A stretch of DNA of 64,000 nucleotides from Evansella sp. AB-P1 (GTDB lineage Bacteria; Bacillota; Bacilli; Bacillales; Salisediminibacteriaceae), in contig NZ_JARUKY010000011.1 in NCBI RefSeq assembly GCF_029688925.1, positions 1-64,000 of the forward strand, written 5' to 3'. The position numbers and the translations under genes are program-made. The notes beneath the pieces were generated by a model. That model was not told where the DNA came from. It saw only the letters and a list, made by a program, of their open reading frames with translations, and did not search any database. Below, in pieces: positions 18,486-27,964 of the stretch; the first letter of the stretch is position 1, and each line of letters opens with the position of its first letter.

Positions 18486-19217
18486 CTATGCATGATAATC
18501 TGCCTTTTTATGTTGTTGAAGAATGTATCTCCCTGTTAATATTACAGAGATTATTGTGAGTATAATTATCATAATCGGAAAAAGTATAGGATAGTTTATT
18601 ACACCATTAAGGATGAATGGAAAAATAAAATCACCAGTGATTAATCGAAAAACAAGGCTACTAAAAAATAAAAGAATGATAAAAAAGATCATACCTAAAT
18701 AATACATTGTTTTAGACATATGGGAACCTGTCTCTGAAGCTGTTACAAAAGCAGAAAGAAATATTGCGAAACATACCCAAACGATAGAGAAAGAGAAAAA
18801 GTTTGGAAAAAATCTATCGGCAATATCAGATGGAAGAACATTACCTAAAAGAACAAGGAAAACGATGCTTGAAAGTACTCCATATAGAATACTTGTAGTC
18901 AATCTACTGATAACCAAAGTTATGTGTTGTATAGGAAACTGTCTAATTATAAGTTGAATTGGCGCTATATAAAGGTTTCCTTTTAGTTGTCTAACTGAAA
19001 ATGAATAGAAACGAAATAAAAAACATGAGGTACAAAGGCCAACTAAAAATATAAAATCAATTCCCATACCTCGTGGATCTTCTATTAAATATCCTGGTAG
19101 GATGTCCGCAAACAACATAGCAATTAAGAGAGCAATCGCAATGTTAAACAAATAATAAATTACAGGTGTATTTTTAAATTCAAAAATAATAAGACGTCTA
19201 CATTGATTCCAATTCAT
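18486..19217 (-). CDS. ABC-2 type membrane protein of the GntR-linked transporter
   Basis: A 243-residue protein with about six hydrophobic segments and a short basic tail. No family motif is clear, but the position (first gene, then GntR, then ATPase, all on the minus strand) marks it as the permease. ATG behind AAAGGAGG. A 116-bp gap follows before the GntR gene. Confidence 0.7.
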   Translation of the reverse strand: MNWNQCRRLIIFEFKNTPVIYYLFNIAIALLIAMLFADILPGYLIEDPRGMGIDFIFLVGLCTSCFLFRFYSFSVRQLKGNLYIAPIQLIIRQFPIQHITLVISRLTTSILYGVLSSIVFLVLLGNVLPSDIADRFFPNFFSFSIVWVCFAIFLSAFVTASETGSHMSKTMYYLGMIFFIILLFFSSLVFRLITGDFIFPFILNGVINYPILFPIMIIILTIISVILTGRYILQQHKKADYHA

Positions 19218-19308
19218 TCATTTCCTCCTTTGTTATTACTGTTCACATCAGTTTTAAAACAAAATAATTCCTACCACTTGAACGTTAGGTGAATCATTTA
19301 CTGTTATG

Positions 19309-19328
19309 GTGTTTATATCTATATACAC
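19309..19328. promoter_or_regulatory. GntR operator candidate at the permease-GntR-ATPase promoter
   Basis: GTGT-N12-ACAC with an AT palindrome inside, about 95-110 bp before the permease start. The GTGT/ACAC halves resemble the site at 17076-17095, but the spacing is 2 bp longer. Confidence 0.35.
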
Positions 19329-19480
19329 ACTAACACAATGATTTGTAATAATTCAACAAGAATTTTCATTATATTGGTAAAATATTTCGGGGAAGAAACT
19401 TGCTAATGTAGAACTCAAATGAACAATTGAGGGGAGAGGGGGGACTGATTGGTTTGTTTATTTATTTTGCTTAGCAATTT

Positions 19481-19558
19481 TCAGGGTAGACCGCCCATGC
19501 AAGTGGAGATTTGCACCATGGGGGATGAAAATACTCATCTGAAGGTTCATCCGTTACT
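19481..19558 (+). repeat. Dispersed repeat family 2, composite copy
   Basis: CCCATGCAA...TTGCACCATGGG forms an imperfect hairpin, followed by GGGGATGAAAATACTCATC. Both halves recur, in swapped order, at 52273-52318 and 52384-52430. No coding capacity. Confidence 0.65.
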
Positions 19559-19567
19559 GACGAATCT

Positions 19568-19611
19568 ATTACGCCTAAGGTCAGCCCACGACCTGTGGGC
19601 AACGGCGTAAT
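19568..19611 (-). repeat. Dispersed repeat family 1, core copy A1
   Basis: A 44-nt nested palindrome: outer ATTACGCC/GGCGTAAT, inner GCCCAC/GTGGGC, loop 5 nt. Compared with copy A2 the inner stem differs by a compensated C-G for T-A exchange. Confidence 0.85.
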
Positions 19612-19625
19612 CCTGCCATCCTCCA

Positions 19626-19669
19626 ATTACGCCTAAGTACGGCCTACGTCCTGTAGGCAACGGCGTAAT
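19626..19669 (-). repeat. Dispersed repeat family 1, core copy A2
   Basis: A 44-nt nested palindrome: outer ATTACGCC/GGCGTAAT, inner GCCTAC/GTAGGC. Tandem with A1 at a 58-bp period. Same family as 44309-44392, 46906-46999 and 59588-59672, which are in the opposite orientation. Confidence 0.85.
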
Positions 19670-20420
19670 GTCGCCATCCTAGCTCCGGGCAATGCCTCAG
19701 CCTCCACACTATACATTTTGTATACTGCTAAAGTACATTGTCCTGTCTCTGCCTCTGCAAGTGTGCTCTGATGTTATATGCGTCGAGACAACAAAGAGTT
19801 TATTTGTGATGAAGATGCTCGTCATTGGAGTCACCGCATTCACCGCTGAACTAACACTTAATTTTGACATCAGCTAATTTTAAGGAAGTTTGAATGCTAT
19901 TATTGACTTCTGGTGATTATCATGGTATATTTACTTAATCAAAGTTAAACTAAACTATAATTCACATGTTAAAAAGGGTTATCAGTATGACATTGGTTAC
20001 TCCTTTTAATATGTGAATTTTTTTATTTTAGTCAAAGGCATATCCATTATGTTATGTATTTGTATAATTTCATAAAATAAAAACTAATGATGTTAATGAA
20101 AAGTTGTAGTCGTCGAGTTATAGTTGACGTATTTTTAATATTAGTAATCTTCGTTTTTTATATAAGGAAGTAAAGTTTTAACCCTTCAAGTACTCCTCAT
20201 ATTTCTTCGTATTTTACTCATCATTCTTTTCCATTCCTAATATATTAATTCAATTCTCACTGGATCGGTCATTGGAACCGTAAGAATAAAAGAGAGGTAG
20301 GGCTTTTGTTGTTTTGTTTATTAGAAATTAGGCTATACATTGTTGTTTTTAGGAGGCTCTTTTATCGATATCAATTAAATCTGACGTTGTAGTGAGATCA
20401 TAAAAGGAAGATGCCAATTT
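19670..20420. other. Gene-free stretch
   Basis: AT-rich sequence with no credible reading frame, RNA gene or repeat copy; a 61-codon frame at 19692-19877 lacks a ribosome binding site. Confidence 0.5.
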
Positions 20421-20450
20421 AACTCCTTTACCTTAAGTAAAAAAGGAGTT
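20421..20450. other. Small hairpin of unknown role
   Basis: AACTCCTTT pairs with AAAGGAGTT across a 12-nt loop; no T-run follows, so it is not a clear terminator. Confidence 0.35.
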
Positions 20451-20493
20451 TAGATATGCTTTATAACAATAGAAAGCTTTGAATAAAAAAGAG

Positions 20494-20524
20494 AGGTGTC
20501 CCTAAATTTTAGAGACACCTTTTT
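20494..20524. terminator. Terminator at the end of the UXS-type SDR gene
   Basis: Stem GGTGTCCCTAAA/TTTAGAGACACC (one mismatch) with A-run and T-run flanks, so it can serve either strand; the stop of the minus-strand SDR gene is adjacent. Confidence 0.85.
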
Positions 20525-20525
20525 T

Positions 20526-21488
20526 CTATACTGCATTATTTTTCTTTTCATCCTCATGTTTAAAATAGGCTATCGTCTTATTTAAACCATCCTGAAGAGA
20601 TATCTTAGGATACCAATCTAGATTCATCCTTGCCAAACTAATGTCTGGCATTCTTTTTTTTGGATCATCTTCTGGTAGCTTTTCGTATATGATTCCGGAT
20701 GAAGAATCCGTTAAGCTTACAATAGTTTCTGCAATCTCAGTAATTGTATTTTCAGTAGGGTTACCTATATTCACTGGACCAACCAGTTCATTCTTTTCCA
20801 TCATAGCAACCATACCTAAAATCATGTCATCTACATAACAAAAGGATCGTGTTTGTAATCCATCGCCATATATTGTAATGGGCTTTCCTGAAAGGGCTTG
20901 AACAATAAAGTTGCTAATAACTCGACCATCATTCGGACTCATAAATGGTCCATACGTATTGAAAATTCTTACAACACGAATCTCTACATTGTACTGACGA
21001 TAATAATCAAAACATAAGGTTTCAGCACATCGCTTCCCCTCGTCATAGCAGCTTCTAATTCCAATCGGATTTACATTTCCCCAATAATCTTCTAGTTGCG
21101 GATGTATCATTGGATCCCCATAAACCTCTGAAGTAGAAGCCTGTAAAATTCTTGCTTTTTTCTTCTTCGCAAGTTCAAGAACGTGATTCATTCCAATAAC
21201 ATTTGTTTGTAACGTTTTAACAGGGTCAATTTGATATTGAATGGGACTAGCAGGACTAGCAAGATTGTATATTTCATCAATAGGATCATCGATATGAAAT
21301 TCCTTTGTTATATCATGTTTGACAAGAGAAAATCGTGGATGATTTAATAAGTTTTTAATATTGTTATAACTCCCAGTAGAAAAATTATCTAGACAAAAAA
21401 TCTGATGTCCCACATTTATTAAATAACGACAAAGGTGACTACCAAGAAAACCAGCTCCACCTGTAATAAGTATCTTTTTCATATACAT
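20526..21488 (-). CDS. UDP-glucuronate decarboxylase (UDP-xylose synthase)-type SDR
   Basis: A 320-residue extended SDR that in its best-known relatives converts UDP-glucuronate to UDP-xylose using NAD. Seen: [10 protein letters not shown] nucleotide-binding motif at the N-terminus, [18 protein letters not shown], the YxxxK pair in [16 protein letters not shown] and TRSFCYVDD. The frame is open to 21515, but GAGGGAG lies 6 bp before the ATG for residue 10, so I start at 21488. It is divergent from the gmhA-led operon, and probably supplies a nucleotide sugar to the same glycan. A related epimerase activity cannot be excluded. Confidence 0.82.
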   Translation of the reverse strand: MYMKKILITGGAGFLGSHLCRYLINVGHQIFCLDNFSTGSYNNIKNLLNHPRFSLVKHDITKEFHIDDPIDEIYNLASPASPIQYQIDPVKTLQTNVIGMNHVLELAKKKKARILQASTSEVYGDPMIHPQLEDYWGNVNPIGIRSCYDEGKRCAETLCFDYYRQYNVEIRVVRIFNTYGPFMSPNDGRVISNFIVQALSGKPITIYGDGLQTRSFCYVDDMILGMVAMMEKNELVGPVNIGNPTENTITEIAETIVSLTDSSSGIIYEKLPEDDPKKRMPDISLARMNLDWYPKISLQDGLNKTIAYFKHEDEKKNNAV

Positions 21489-21724
21489 GTAAAACTCCCT
21501 CAAATACATTTCCAATCTTAATACACTATAAAGTATTTTAATGTAAATATGGTAGGAATAAAAGTTTTTTATTATACTATAGTAAAATATATTTATTCAT
21601 TTTCTATTTTACTAGAAAATGAGTAAATACTGCTAGATATGTGTGACAATTCTTTTGTAGTGGGGAAATTGATGGAGAATTTGTAGAAATCTACGAAAAC
21701 TAAATAGTGGATAGGAGTTTTTAC

Positions 21725-22288
21725 GTGATAGAATCGTATATAAATGATCATATAAAAGTATTAGAGCAAATAAGAGATTATAATGAAAAGGAAATACAAG
21801 GTATTGTATCATTATTTTTACATACTATTTACAACAATAATCGCATTTATTTTATAGGTAATGGAGGAAGCGCTGCAGATAGTCAACATTTAGCTGCTGA
21901 GTTTTCTGGCAAGCACCTTTCAAAAAAACCTTTATCTGCAGTTGCATTGACTTCAGATACCTCTGTTATTACTGCCATAAGTAATGACTATTCATTTGAA
22001 GATGTATTTGCAATTCAGATTGAAGCACATGTAAATAGAAATGACCTTGTTATTGCTTTATCTACATCAGGTGATAGCTTAAATATTGTGAATGGGGTTA
22101 AAATGGCAAGAGAATTGGGAGCTAAAGTAGTGGGTTTAACAGGAATGAATGGTGGGCGGCTTGCACCACTTTGTGACAACACCATAATTGTTCCATCCAA
22201 TCATATTGGACACATTCAAGAATCACATATTATCATTGGTCACCTCATTTATGAATTAGTTTGTAAGGAGCTTTTAAATGAAGCATGA
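21725..22288 (+). CDS. gmhA: Sedoheptulose-7-phosphate isomerase (GmhA)
   Basis: A 187-residue SIS-domain isomerase, first step of the ADP-heptose pathway (sedoheptulose-7-P to D-glycero-D-manno-heptose-7-P). GNGGSAADSQHLAAEF, ALTSDTSVITAISND and the C-terminal GHIQESHIIIGHL (metal and catalytic residues) are present. The frame is open from GTG 21707, but GGATAGGAG fits the GTG at 21725. It overlaps hldE by 11 bp and starts the operon running to 31745. Confidence 0.92.
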   Translation: MIESYINDHIKVLEQIRDYNEKEIQGIVSLFLHTIYNNNRIYFIGNGGSAADSQHLAAEFSGKHLSKKPLSAVALTSDTSVITAISNDYSFEDVFAIQIEAHVNRNDLVIALSTSGDSLNIVNGVKMARELGAKVVGLTGMNGGRLAPLCDNTIIVPSNHIGHIQESHIIIGHLIYELVCKELLNEA

Positions 22289-23759
22289 TTTAAATAAAAT
22301 AATACAAATATTGGAAGAGGATTTGTCCAACAAACGTATATTGGTTGTTGGTGATATTATGTTGGATCAATATTTCATTGGTCAGGTTAATCGAATTTCT
22401 CCTGAAGCTCCTGTTCCTATTGTTAATTGTAATCAAGAGGAAAATCGATTAGGTGGGGCGGCAAATGTGGCTTTAAACTTAAAGAAATTGGGCTGTAATG
22501 TTACAGTTATAGGTTTAATTGGCCAAGATGACAATGGGAAAACTATTGAAAAGCTTCTTTTGGATGAAGAGATTGATCATCTCTTAATTGAACATGACTT
22601 GCCAACAACGACAAAAAAACGTATTATTGCTAATCAACAGCAAATTGTGAGAGTAGATATTGAAGAAATTACTACACTTAATGTGGAAGTGCAGGATCAA
22701 ATCATAGATTCTGTCATATCTCAGCTAAAAGAAACGGAATTAGTCATTATCTCTGACTATGGAAAATCAGTATGTTCAGAGAGAGTTTGTAATTATACTA
22801 TTAAAGAGTCTAATCGACAGGGAATACCAGTAATTGTTGATCCGAAAGGACCTCATTGGAAAAAGTATTCTGGCGCTAAATATATAACACCAAATATGAA
22901 AGAATTAGAGGATGCTTGGGGACAAACTATAAATAATGATCATGAAAGCATCACACCTGTATGTATCCAACTTAAGAGTAAGTACAACATTGATAACATT
23001 GCAGTAACGCGATCTGAGCATGGAATTAGTTTCTTTAGTCATACAAATTCGGATCATTATCCAACAGAAGAAAAAGAAGTTTACGATGTATCTGGAGCAG
23101 GAGACACAATTGTAGCTACCCTAACATTTGCATTATTGAATGAATTGGAAATAGAGGATGCAATTTATTTAGCAAACCTCGCTGCTGGGACTGTAATTGA
23201 AAAACTAGGAACGTATCCAATTATAAAGGATGAACTACTTCTACATCTTCAATCCGTAGACAAGGGTCTTAGAAGTAAGATACATTCAAAAATTGTAGAT
23301 AATGAAGAATTAACAGAATTATTAGTTCAGTGGAGGGAAGCTGGAGATGAAATTGTTTTTACAAACGGATGTTTCGATTTAATCCACCACGGTCATATTA
23401 CATATTTAGAACAGGCTAGGAAATATGGTGATAAATTAATAGTTGGCCTTAATTCCGATGAATCAGTAAAAGTGTTAAAAGGAGCATCTCGTCCTATTAT
23501 TAAAGAACAGGATCGAGCATTAATGCTTGCCTCCTTCTCCTTTATTGACGCAGTGATTATTTTTGAGGATATGACACCAGCAAATTTAATCAAATTGGTT
23601 AAACCAGATCTCCTAGTAAAAGGAGGAGACTATACGGTGGATACTATTGTAGGTGCAGAACATTCAAAAAGGGTAAAAATAATCCCCTTTATAGATGGTT
23701 ATTCCACAACTAATTTAATTAATCACATACAAAGCCTAGGTTCGAAGAGTAATGTTTAA
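22278..23759 (+). CDS. hldE: Bifunctional heptose-7-phosphate kinase / heptose-1-phosphate adenylyltransferase (HldE)
   Basis: A 493-residue fusion. Residues about 1-320 are a PfkB/ribokinase-type kinase (LDQYFIGQVNRISPEAP, GGAANVALNL, anion hole SGAGDT); residues about 350-490 are a nucleotidyltransferase (TNGCFDLIHHGH near 361, LVKGGDY). It makes heptose-1,7-bisphosphate and, after GmhB acts, ADP-heptose. Such a complete Gram-negative-style enzyme is unusual in a Bacillaceae-like genome. It overlaps its neighbours on both sides. Confidence 0.93.
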   Translation: MKHDLNKIIQILEEDLSNKRILVVGDIMLDQYFIGQVNRISPEAPVPIVNCNQEENRLGGAANVALNLKKLGCNVTVIGLIGQDDNGKTIEKLLLDEEIDHLLIEHDLPTTTKKRIIANQQQIVRVDIEEITTLNVEVQDQIIDSVISQLKETELVIISDYGKSVCSERVCNYTIKESNRQGIPVIVDPKGPHWKKYSGAKYITPNMKELEDAWGQTINNDHESITPVCIQLKSKYNIDNIAVTRSEHGISFFSHTNSDHYPTEEKEVYDVSGAGDTIVATLTFALLNELEIEDAIYLANLAAGTVIEKLGTYPIIKDELLLHLQSVDKGLRSKIHSKIVDNEELTELLVQWREAGDEIVFTNGCFDLIHHGHITYLEQARKYGDKLIVGLNSDESVKVLKGASRPIIKEQDRALMLASFSFIDAVIIFEDMTPANLIKLVKPDLLVKGGDYTVDTIVGAEHSKRVKIIPFIDGYSTTNLINHIQSLGSKSNV

Positions 23760-24426
23760 TAAGAGGTGGGAAGTTGAACCTATTTATGGACATCGAAAAT
23801 TACCTGTATATTTATTAATTGAAACAGGATTTAACAACAAGGGAGCATCCATTGAAATAGAAAAAGAGATACAGCCTCTTCTTCAGAGCTTGGGAGATGA
23901 TACCCAAGGAAATGATTCTGTATCACTGAATGTTTTGACCTTCTCTGAAAATACGTTGATAAATCATCTAAAATACTATTCAGATGTATTGGAAGAAAGT
24001 AATGGAGTAGGGAATCTTTTCACTTATCTAAAACAAGACATGGAAACAAACATATGTAGCCGGACGAAAGGTGATAGGAAAGGTGACTGGCTTCCCATCG
24101 TTATCATCCTTACATTCACCCCTTATTCACAAAAAATAATAAAGGATATCGAACAGGTATGGAAATCCTCCAGCAAGGATATTACACCTAGCATCCTTTT
24201 AATAGGTAATTATTTTAATAAAATGAACAAAGATAATGACTTTTGTTTATCTCCATCCTTAATGATAAACATTGAACAAGGTGCCTATGCTATTCATCAG
24301 TTTTTCACCTATCTTTCTGTGGCACTAATTAAAGCAGTTAAACCAGGTAGTGTTCGTGATTATCCAGCAAGTTCCTTTCGGAAAACCATATGTCAATTTT
24401 CGTCATTGAGTATAGTAGAAGAATAA
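23752..24426 (+). CDS. TerY-like vWA-domain protein with degenerate metal site
   Basis: A 224-residue protein. Residues about 15-60 (RKLPVYLLIETGFNNKG, then VSLNVLTFSE) match the opening of TerY-type vWA domains, where DTSGSM is usual; here the MIDAS residues DxSxS are replaced by ETGFN, so metal binding is probably lost. The rest is predicted alpha/beta, with no signal peptide or membrane segment. It overlaps hldE by 8 bp and is followed by a kinase gene, as in TerY-P systems. Assignment is by motif only. Confidence 0.6.
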   Translation: MFNKRWEVEPIYGHRKLPVYLLIETGFNNKGASIEIEKEIQPLLQSLGDDTQGNDSVSLNVLTFSENTLINHLKYYSDVLEESNGVGNLFTYLKQDMETNICSRTKGDRKGDWLPIVIILTFTPYSQKIIKDIEQVWKSSSKDITPSILLIGNYFNKMNKDNDFCLSPSLMINIEQGAYAIHQFFTYLSVALIKAVKPGSVRDYPASSFRKTICQFSSLSIVEE

Positions 24427-24449
24427 CAGAGTGAAGAGAAAGGATATGT

Positions 24450-25502
24450 ATGTCTTTATTAAGGTTAGAAAAAAACGATAATGATCAGCTAACAAAAGAC
24501 TTAATTGTAGGTGATCGACAATTTCATTTAGAAGGGTCAGAAGGGGTAATTTATTTCAGTGAAGATAATCAATTTGCTGTAAAAATTTATCGCAGTTGTT
24601 CTGATAAACGAAAAGAAGAAATTCGAACATTAATAAAACTAGCTAAAAATGTTCAACGAAAAAGTTTGTTATGGCCAATTGCTATTGCAAAAACAATGAA
24701 TGGTGAACCGTGCTTTGGTATCGTAATGAAAAAAGCACCAAAACATGTAGTTCCATTAGGTGATCTCGTTTTCTCTCCACTCGAAGCAACTATTCGATTT
24801 AAACAAGGTTGGAAATGGCAAGATTTTTTTACAATTGCTTTAAATCTTGCTAGAGAGGTTCATTCCCTTCATCAGGAAGGCTTCATTCATTCGGATCTTC
24901 ATTTTAATAATATTCTTGTTGATCTTTCCACATTGGAAGTTTACATTATTGATTTAGATAGTGTAGGCTATAAAAATCTGATTAAAGCATTCCCAAAGGG
25001 ACTTTGGGGGTTCAAGGCACCTGAAATTATATTAAAAAATAATCCTACAATATTTTCTGATCTCTATAGTTTAGGAATTATTATTCTTTGGACAATATTA
25101 TTTAGAAACGTCATGTTGCCTCAAATGTGTCATGACAATAAAAGTCAATTAAATGATTATACTATTGCATACACAGAGAAAGCTAGTTTTAGTGAAAACG
25201 AAAAAAATAAAGTAAACTGGCATGAAAAAATAGGGAAACCTCTTTACTATAAAGGGGCATTATCATACCGTAGCTTACCTAAACCTCTTCAGCAGTTAAC
25301 GGAACAAACCTTTATAGATGGAGTATTTTCACCAATAAAACGAACAACTACTGAAGAGTGGATAAAAGGACTAGAGAAAGTTATGCCACTTTTTATTCCG
25401 TGTCATGACAGTGACTGTCAGCAGACAATTTTTTCATTATCCTTATTAAATTATAATAGTGAAATCTGCCCTTTTTGCGGGTGTAAAATTCAATCAAATT
25501 AG
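24450..25502 (+). CDS. Protein-kinase-like protein with C-terminal zinc ribbon
   Basis: A 350-residue kinase-fold protein. N-lobe: EGSEGVIYF glycine region and AVKIYR lysine. C-lobe: catalytic loop HSDLHFNN (His near 147; HRD-like) and DLDS in place of DFG, then an APE-like APEI. The last about 35 residues have CHDSDC and CPFCGC, a four-cysteine ribbon. Kinases of this type accompany TerY-like vWA proteins. Its target may be a protein or a small molecule such as a sugar; unknown. No membrane segment. ATG behind AGAGAAAGGA. Confidence 0.75.
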   Translation: MSLLRLEKNDNDQLTKDLIVGDRQFHLEGSEGVIYFSEDNQFAVKIYRSCSDKRKEEIRTLIKLAKNVQRKSLLWPIAIAKTMNGEPCFGIVMKKAPKHVVPLGDLVFSPLEATIRFKQGWKWQDFFTIALNLAREVHSLHQEGFIHSDLHFNNILVDLSTLEVYIIDLDSVGYKNLIKAFPKGLWGFKAPEIILKNNPTIFSDLYSLGIIILWTILFRNVMLPQMCHDNKSQLNDYTIAYTEKASFSENEKNKVNWHEKIGKPLYYKGALSYRSLPKPLQQLTEQTFIDGVFSPIKRTTTEEWIKGLEKVMPLFIPCHDSDCQQTIFSLSLLNYNSEICPFCGCKIQSN

Positions 25503-25510
25503 GTGAGACA

Positions 25511-26194
25511 ATGACAACTTGTATACAAGGTCAATACGATAAGCATGATTTTCCACTTCAACACTTTACATTGAATACCATCTCAGAACCACTCTTACAC
25601 GTTTTAAGCTCACTTATCCTTTCACACGATGGGTGGGCATTGAAAGGGGGAGTTGCCACATCTATTTATGTAGAAGATCATTTAAGGGAAGTAACGGATT
25701 TAGATATATTAATACATAAAGACAATATAAAGAAAAATGTCCTTGATATTATAAAGAACTCTTCTAATTGTAGTCATGTTTTTGAAGAATCCTATCGTAG
25801 CGGGAGAATGCGTTATACTGCCTTTTTCCCTGTACAAAAATCCTTTGTTAAAACAGAATGGATTTTAACAGAAGAATTACCTAGTGTAGAACATAAAGAT
25901 TGGCCAATTAATGAAACAATTTACACTCTTCCATGTATTTCTCGCCAGTCCCTTATCGGTGAGAAGATTTTTAAAATTGCCCATTCGGAAACGAACAGTA
26001 ATTATAAAAAGAAGTTTTGGAAGCATTTGAATGATGTAGTTCAATTACTACCCTCCATAGAGAGTTTTTCAAAGGAGATTGACCATTCATTACTTCCATC
26101 TATGCTCCGTATATGTAAGATGCATATGCAAGAAAAAGATTATTCAATTTTTGTAGCACAAGTAAAGGAGAAGGACACTAATGACAGCTTATAG
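25511..26194 (+). CDS. Nucleotidyltransferase, AbiEii/AbiGii-toxin-like fold
   Basis: A 227-residue protein with the nucleotidyltransferase hallmark LKGGVATSIY followed by TDLDILI, the GG/S-x9-16-DxD pattern, near residues 45-75. AbiEii-type proteins transfer nucleotides to tRNA or protein in abortive-infection systems, but similar folds also modify metabolites. No AbiEi-like antitoxin gene is adjacent; it sits inside a biosynthetic operon (8 bp after the kinase gene, overlapping the next gene by 14 bp), which favours a pathway role. Confidence 0.68.
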   Translation: MTTCIQGQYDKHDFPLQHFTLNTISEPLLHVLSSLILSHDGWALKGGVATSIYVEDHLREVTDLDILIHKDNIKKNVLDIIKNSSNCSHVFEESYRSGRMRYTAFFPVQKSFVKTEWILTEELPSVEHKDWPINETIYTLPCISRQSLIGEKIFKIAHSETNSNYKKKFWKHLNDVVQLLPSIESFSKEIDHSLLPSMLRICKMHMQEKDYSIFVAQVKEKDTNDSL

Positions 26195-26924
26195 AAAAGA
26201 ACTGGATATCTTACTTTCCATGTGTGCATCCTTACATGAAAAATCAACCTCTCCAAAATTGATAAATAAGGAACAATTTCCTCCAATTTTTACTTTTGAA
26301 GGGTTAGCTGGTTCTGGTAAATCAACACAGATTAAGCTTGTGACGGAAAAATTAGAACAGGAGTATGGAAAACCAGCCTACCTTGAGGTTCCGAATCATT
26401 CAGGTGTTGCAAAGGTACTACGAACACTATATCAAGATCAGAAAAATTATACAAAACTCCAAGAGGAAGTTCCGTGGTTAAATCCTTTATTCGTAATGGT
26501 AGACTTATATACGAAGCTGCAACAAATTACGGAGGAAGGGTACAATTATATTTTCATGTCTAGAGGTCTATTTTCAACGTTATATTACAATTTGGAGGCT
26601 TTCGAAAGGGCAGGTAATACTCCGAAAGAAGCCTGGGACGAAATCTATTTTCTTTGCACGGAATTCATTCGACCTAAAGCTACGATCTTTCTGGACATTC
26701 CAATTGAGACTGCCTTGTTGAGGATTGAACAACGAAACAGACTTCCTAAAAGAGAAAGCGATACAGAAGAAGGGTTACAAAGATCATTAAAATCTTTTCA
26801 AATGATTTTTGAACAATTTTCTGGAGAAGTACCTATTCATTACGTAAGCGGTGTAGGAGCAGAAATGGATGTAACAAAGCGAATATGTAATGAGATTAAA
26901 CCATATTTAAGAGGGATAAAATGA
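26181..26924 (+). CDS. Thymidylate-kinase-like P-loop kinase
   Basis: A 247-residue P-loop protein: Walker A GLAGSGKST near residue 42, a DR-like SRG motif (FMSRGLFSTLYY), and IFLDIPIETALLRI with a lid region rich in Arg, the order of dTMP kinases. It is longer at the N-terminus than Tmk (about 35 extra residues). As a second Tmk-like gene in a glycan operon it may phosphorylate a nucleotide or sugar nucleotide other than dTMP. It overlaps its neighbours by 14 and 4 bp. Confidence 0.72.
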   Translation: MTAYRKELDILLSMCASLHEKSTSPKLINKEQFPPIFTFEGLAGSGKSTQIKLVTEKLEQEYGKPAYLEVPNHSGVAKVLRTLYQDQKNYTKLQEEVPWLNPLFVMVDLYTKLQQITEEGYNYIFMSRGLFSTLYYNLEAFERAGNTPKEAWDEIYFLCTEFIRPKATIFLDIPIETALLRIEQRNRLPKRESDTEEGLQRSLKSFQMIFEQFSGEVPIHYVSGVGAEMDVTKRICNEIKPYLRGIK

Positions 26925-27964
26925 AAGTACTAATTTCACAGTTAAGGAGTTATGGAGACATTATCCGTACATTTCCAACTATAAGGGCCATTAGAAAAAC
27001 ATATCCAAATGCTTATATAGCCTTTACTTGTGTACCAGAAATGGAGCAAGCAGCAAAACTGTGTAATGAGTTGGATGAGGTCATTATCCAGCAAAGACTT
27101 TTAGCGCCAGAAGACCATGTTGGACATACAAGGTTAGTTGATACATCCCCTTTAGAAGGGGCATTAGCTACTGTAAAAGAAGTAGAGTTTGACTATTATA
27201 TTGATTTTCACGGAATATTTCAAACTGCACTGTTCGGATTGATGGCTAACATTCCAAACCGCATTGGGCCAGGAAAAGGTGCCGGAAAGGATGGTTCCTA
27301 TTTATTTTATAACCATCATTATACTGGAGAGTGGAAAAGGATCCATCGAATGAAGAGACATGTTGAAGTGGCTAAAACTGTCTTTCCCACTATTCAATTA
27401 GAAAGATCAATGGGGAAGTTTTCTTCCGATAGAGAAAAACCTCTACTTATCATAGCCCCAGGCACAAGTGAAATTGGAATCTATAAACGATGGCCAATAG
27501 AGTACTATAAACCATTAATTCAAGCGATTATTCAAGACTTTCGTGTCAATATTCAAATTGTTTGTTCTTCCGCTGAAAAAGAAATAGGAGAAAAAATCAT
27601 TCAATCTATATCGAACGATAATTGTACCCTTGTAGAATGCAAGAGCTTCGAACACGCCTACGAAGTGATACAAAAAGGTCATGCTTTTATAGGATGTGAT
27701 TCAGCTTATACACATATTGCAACAGTTGAAGGGATTCCATCCTTTATGCTGTTAGGACCAACTCCACCTTCGGAAAATGCACCGTGGGAGTATGTTGATA
27801 ACAGCTATGCTTATCTTGATCTCGACTGTAGTCCGTGTAATCTGTGGGATAAAGCCTGTCCACACCACGTCCAGTGTATGTCAAAATTATTACCAGAAAA
27901 GGTTTATAAAGAAGTATTTACATTTTTAAATAAATTAAATTGGGATGGATGTCAGCATGAGTAA
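26921..27964 (+). CDS. GT9-family heptosyltransferase
   Basis: A 347-residue GT-B glycosyltransferase of family 9 (RfaF/WaaF-like), which uses ADP-heptose. Seen: N-terminal SQLRSYGDIIRTFPTIRAIR, then IAPGTSEIGIYKRWP and GCDSAYTHIATVEGIPSFMLLGPT in the donor-binding domain, and a Cys-rich tail segment (CSPCNLWDKACP). Cytosolic, start overlapping the Tmk-like stop (ATGA). With gmhA, hldE and gmhB nearby, ADP-heptose is the most likely donor; the acceptor is unknown, since this cell type lacks LPS. Confidence 0.87.
   Translation: MKVLISQLRSYGDIIRTFPTIRAIRKTYPNAYIAFTCVPEMEQAAKLCNELDEVIIQQRLLAPEDHVGHTRLVDTSPLEGALATVKEVEFDYYIDFHGIFQTALFGLMANIPNRIGPGKGAGKDGSYLFYNHHYTGEWKRIHRMKRHVEVAKTVFPTIQLERSMGKFSSDREKPLLIIAPGTSEIGIYKRWPIEYYKPLIQAIIQDFRVNIQIVCSSAEKEIGEKIIQSISNDNCTLVECKSFEHAYEVIQKGHAFIGCDSAYTHIATVEGIPSFMLLGPTPPSENAPWEYVDNSYAYLDLDCSPCNLWDKACPHHVQCMSKLLPEKVYKEVFTFLNKLNWDGCQHE

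Noticed and set aside
19692-19877. 61-codon frame next to the repeat cluster
   Set aside because: No ribosome binding site, cysteine-rich random composition, starts within the repeat flank.
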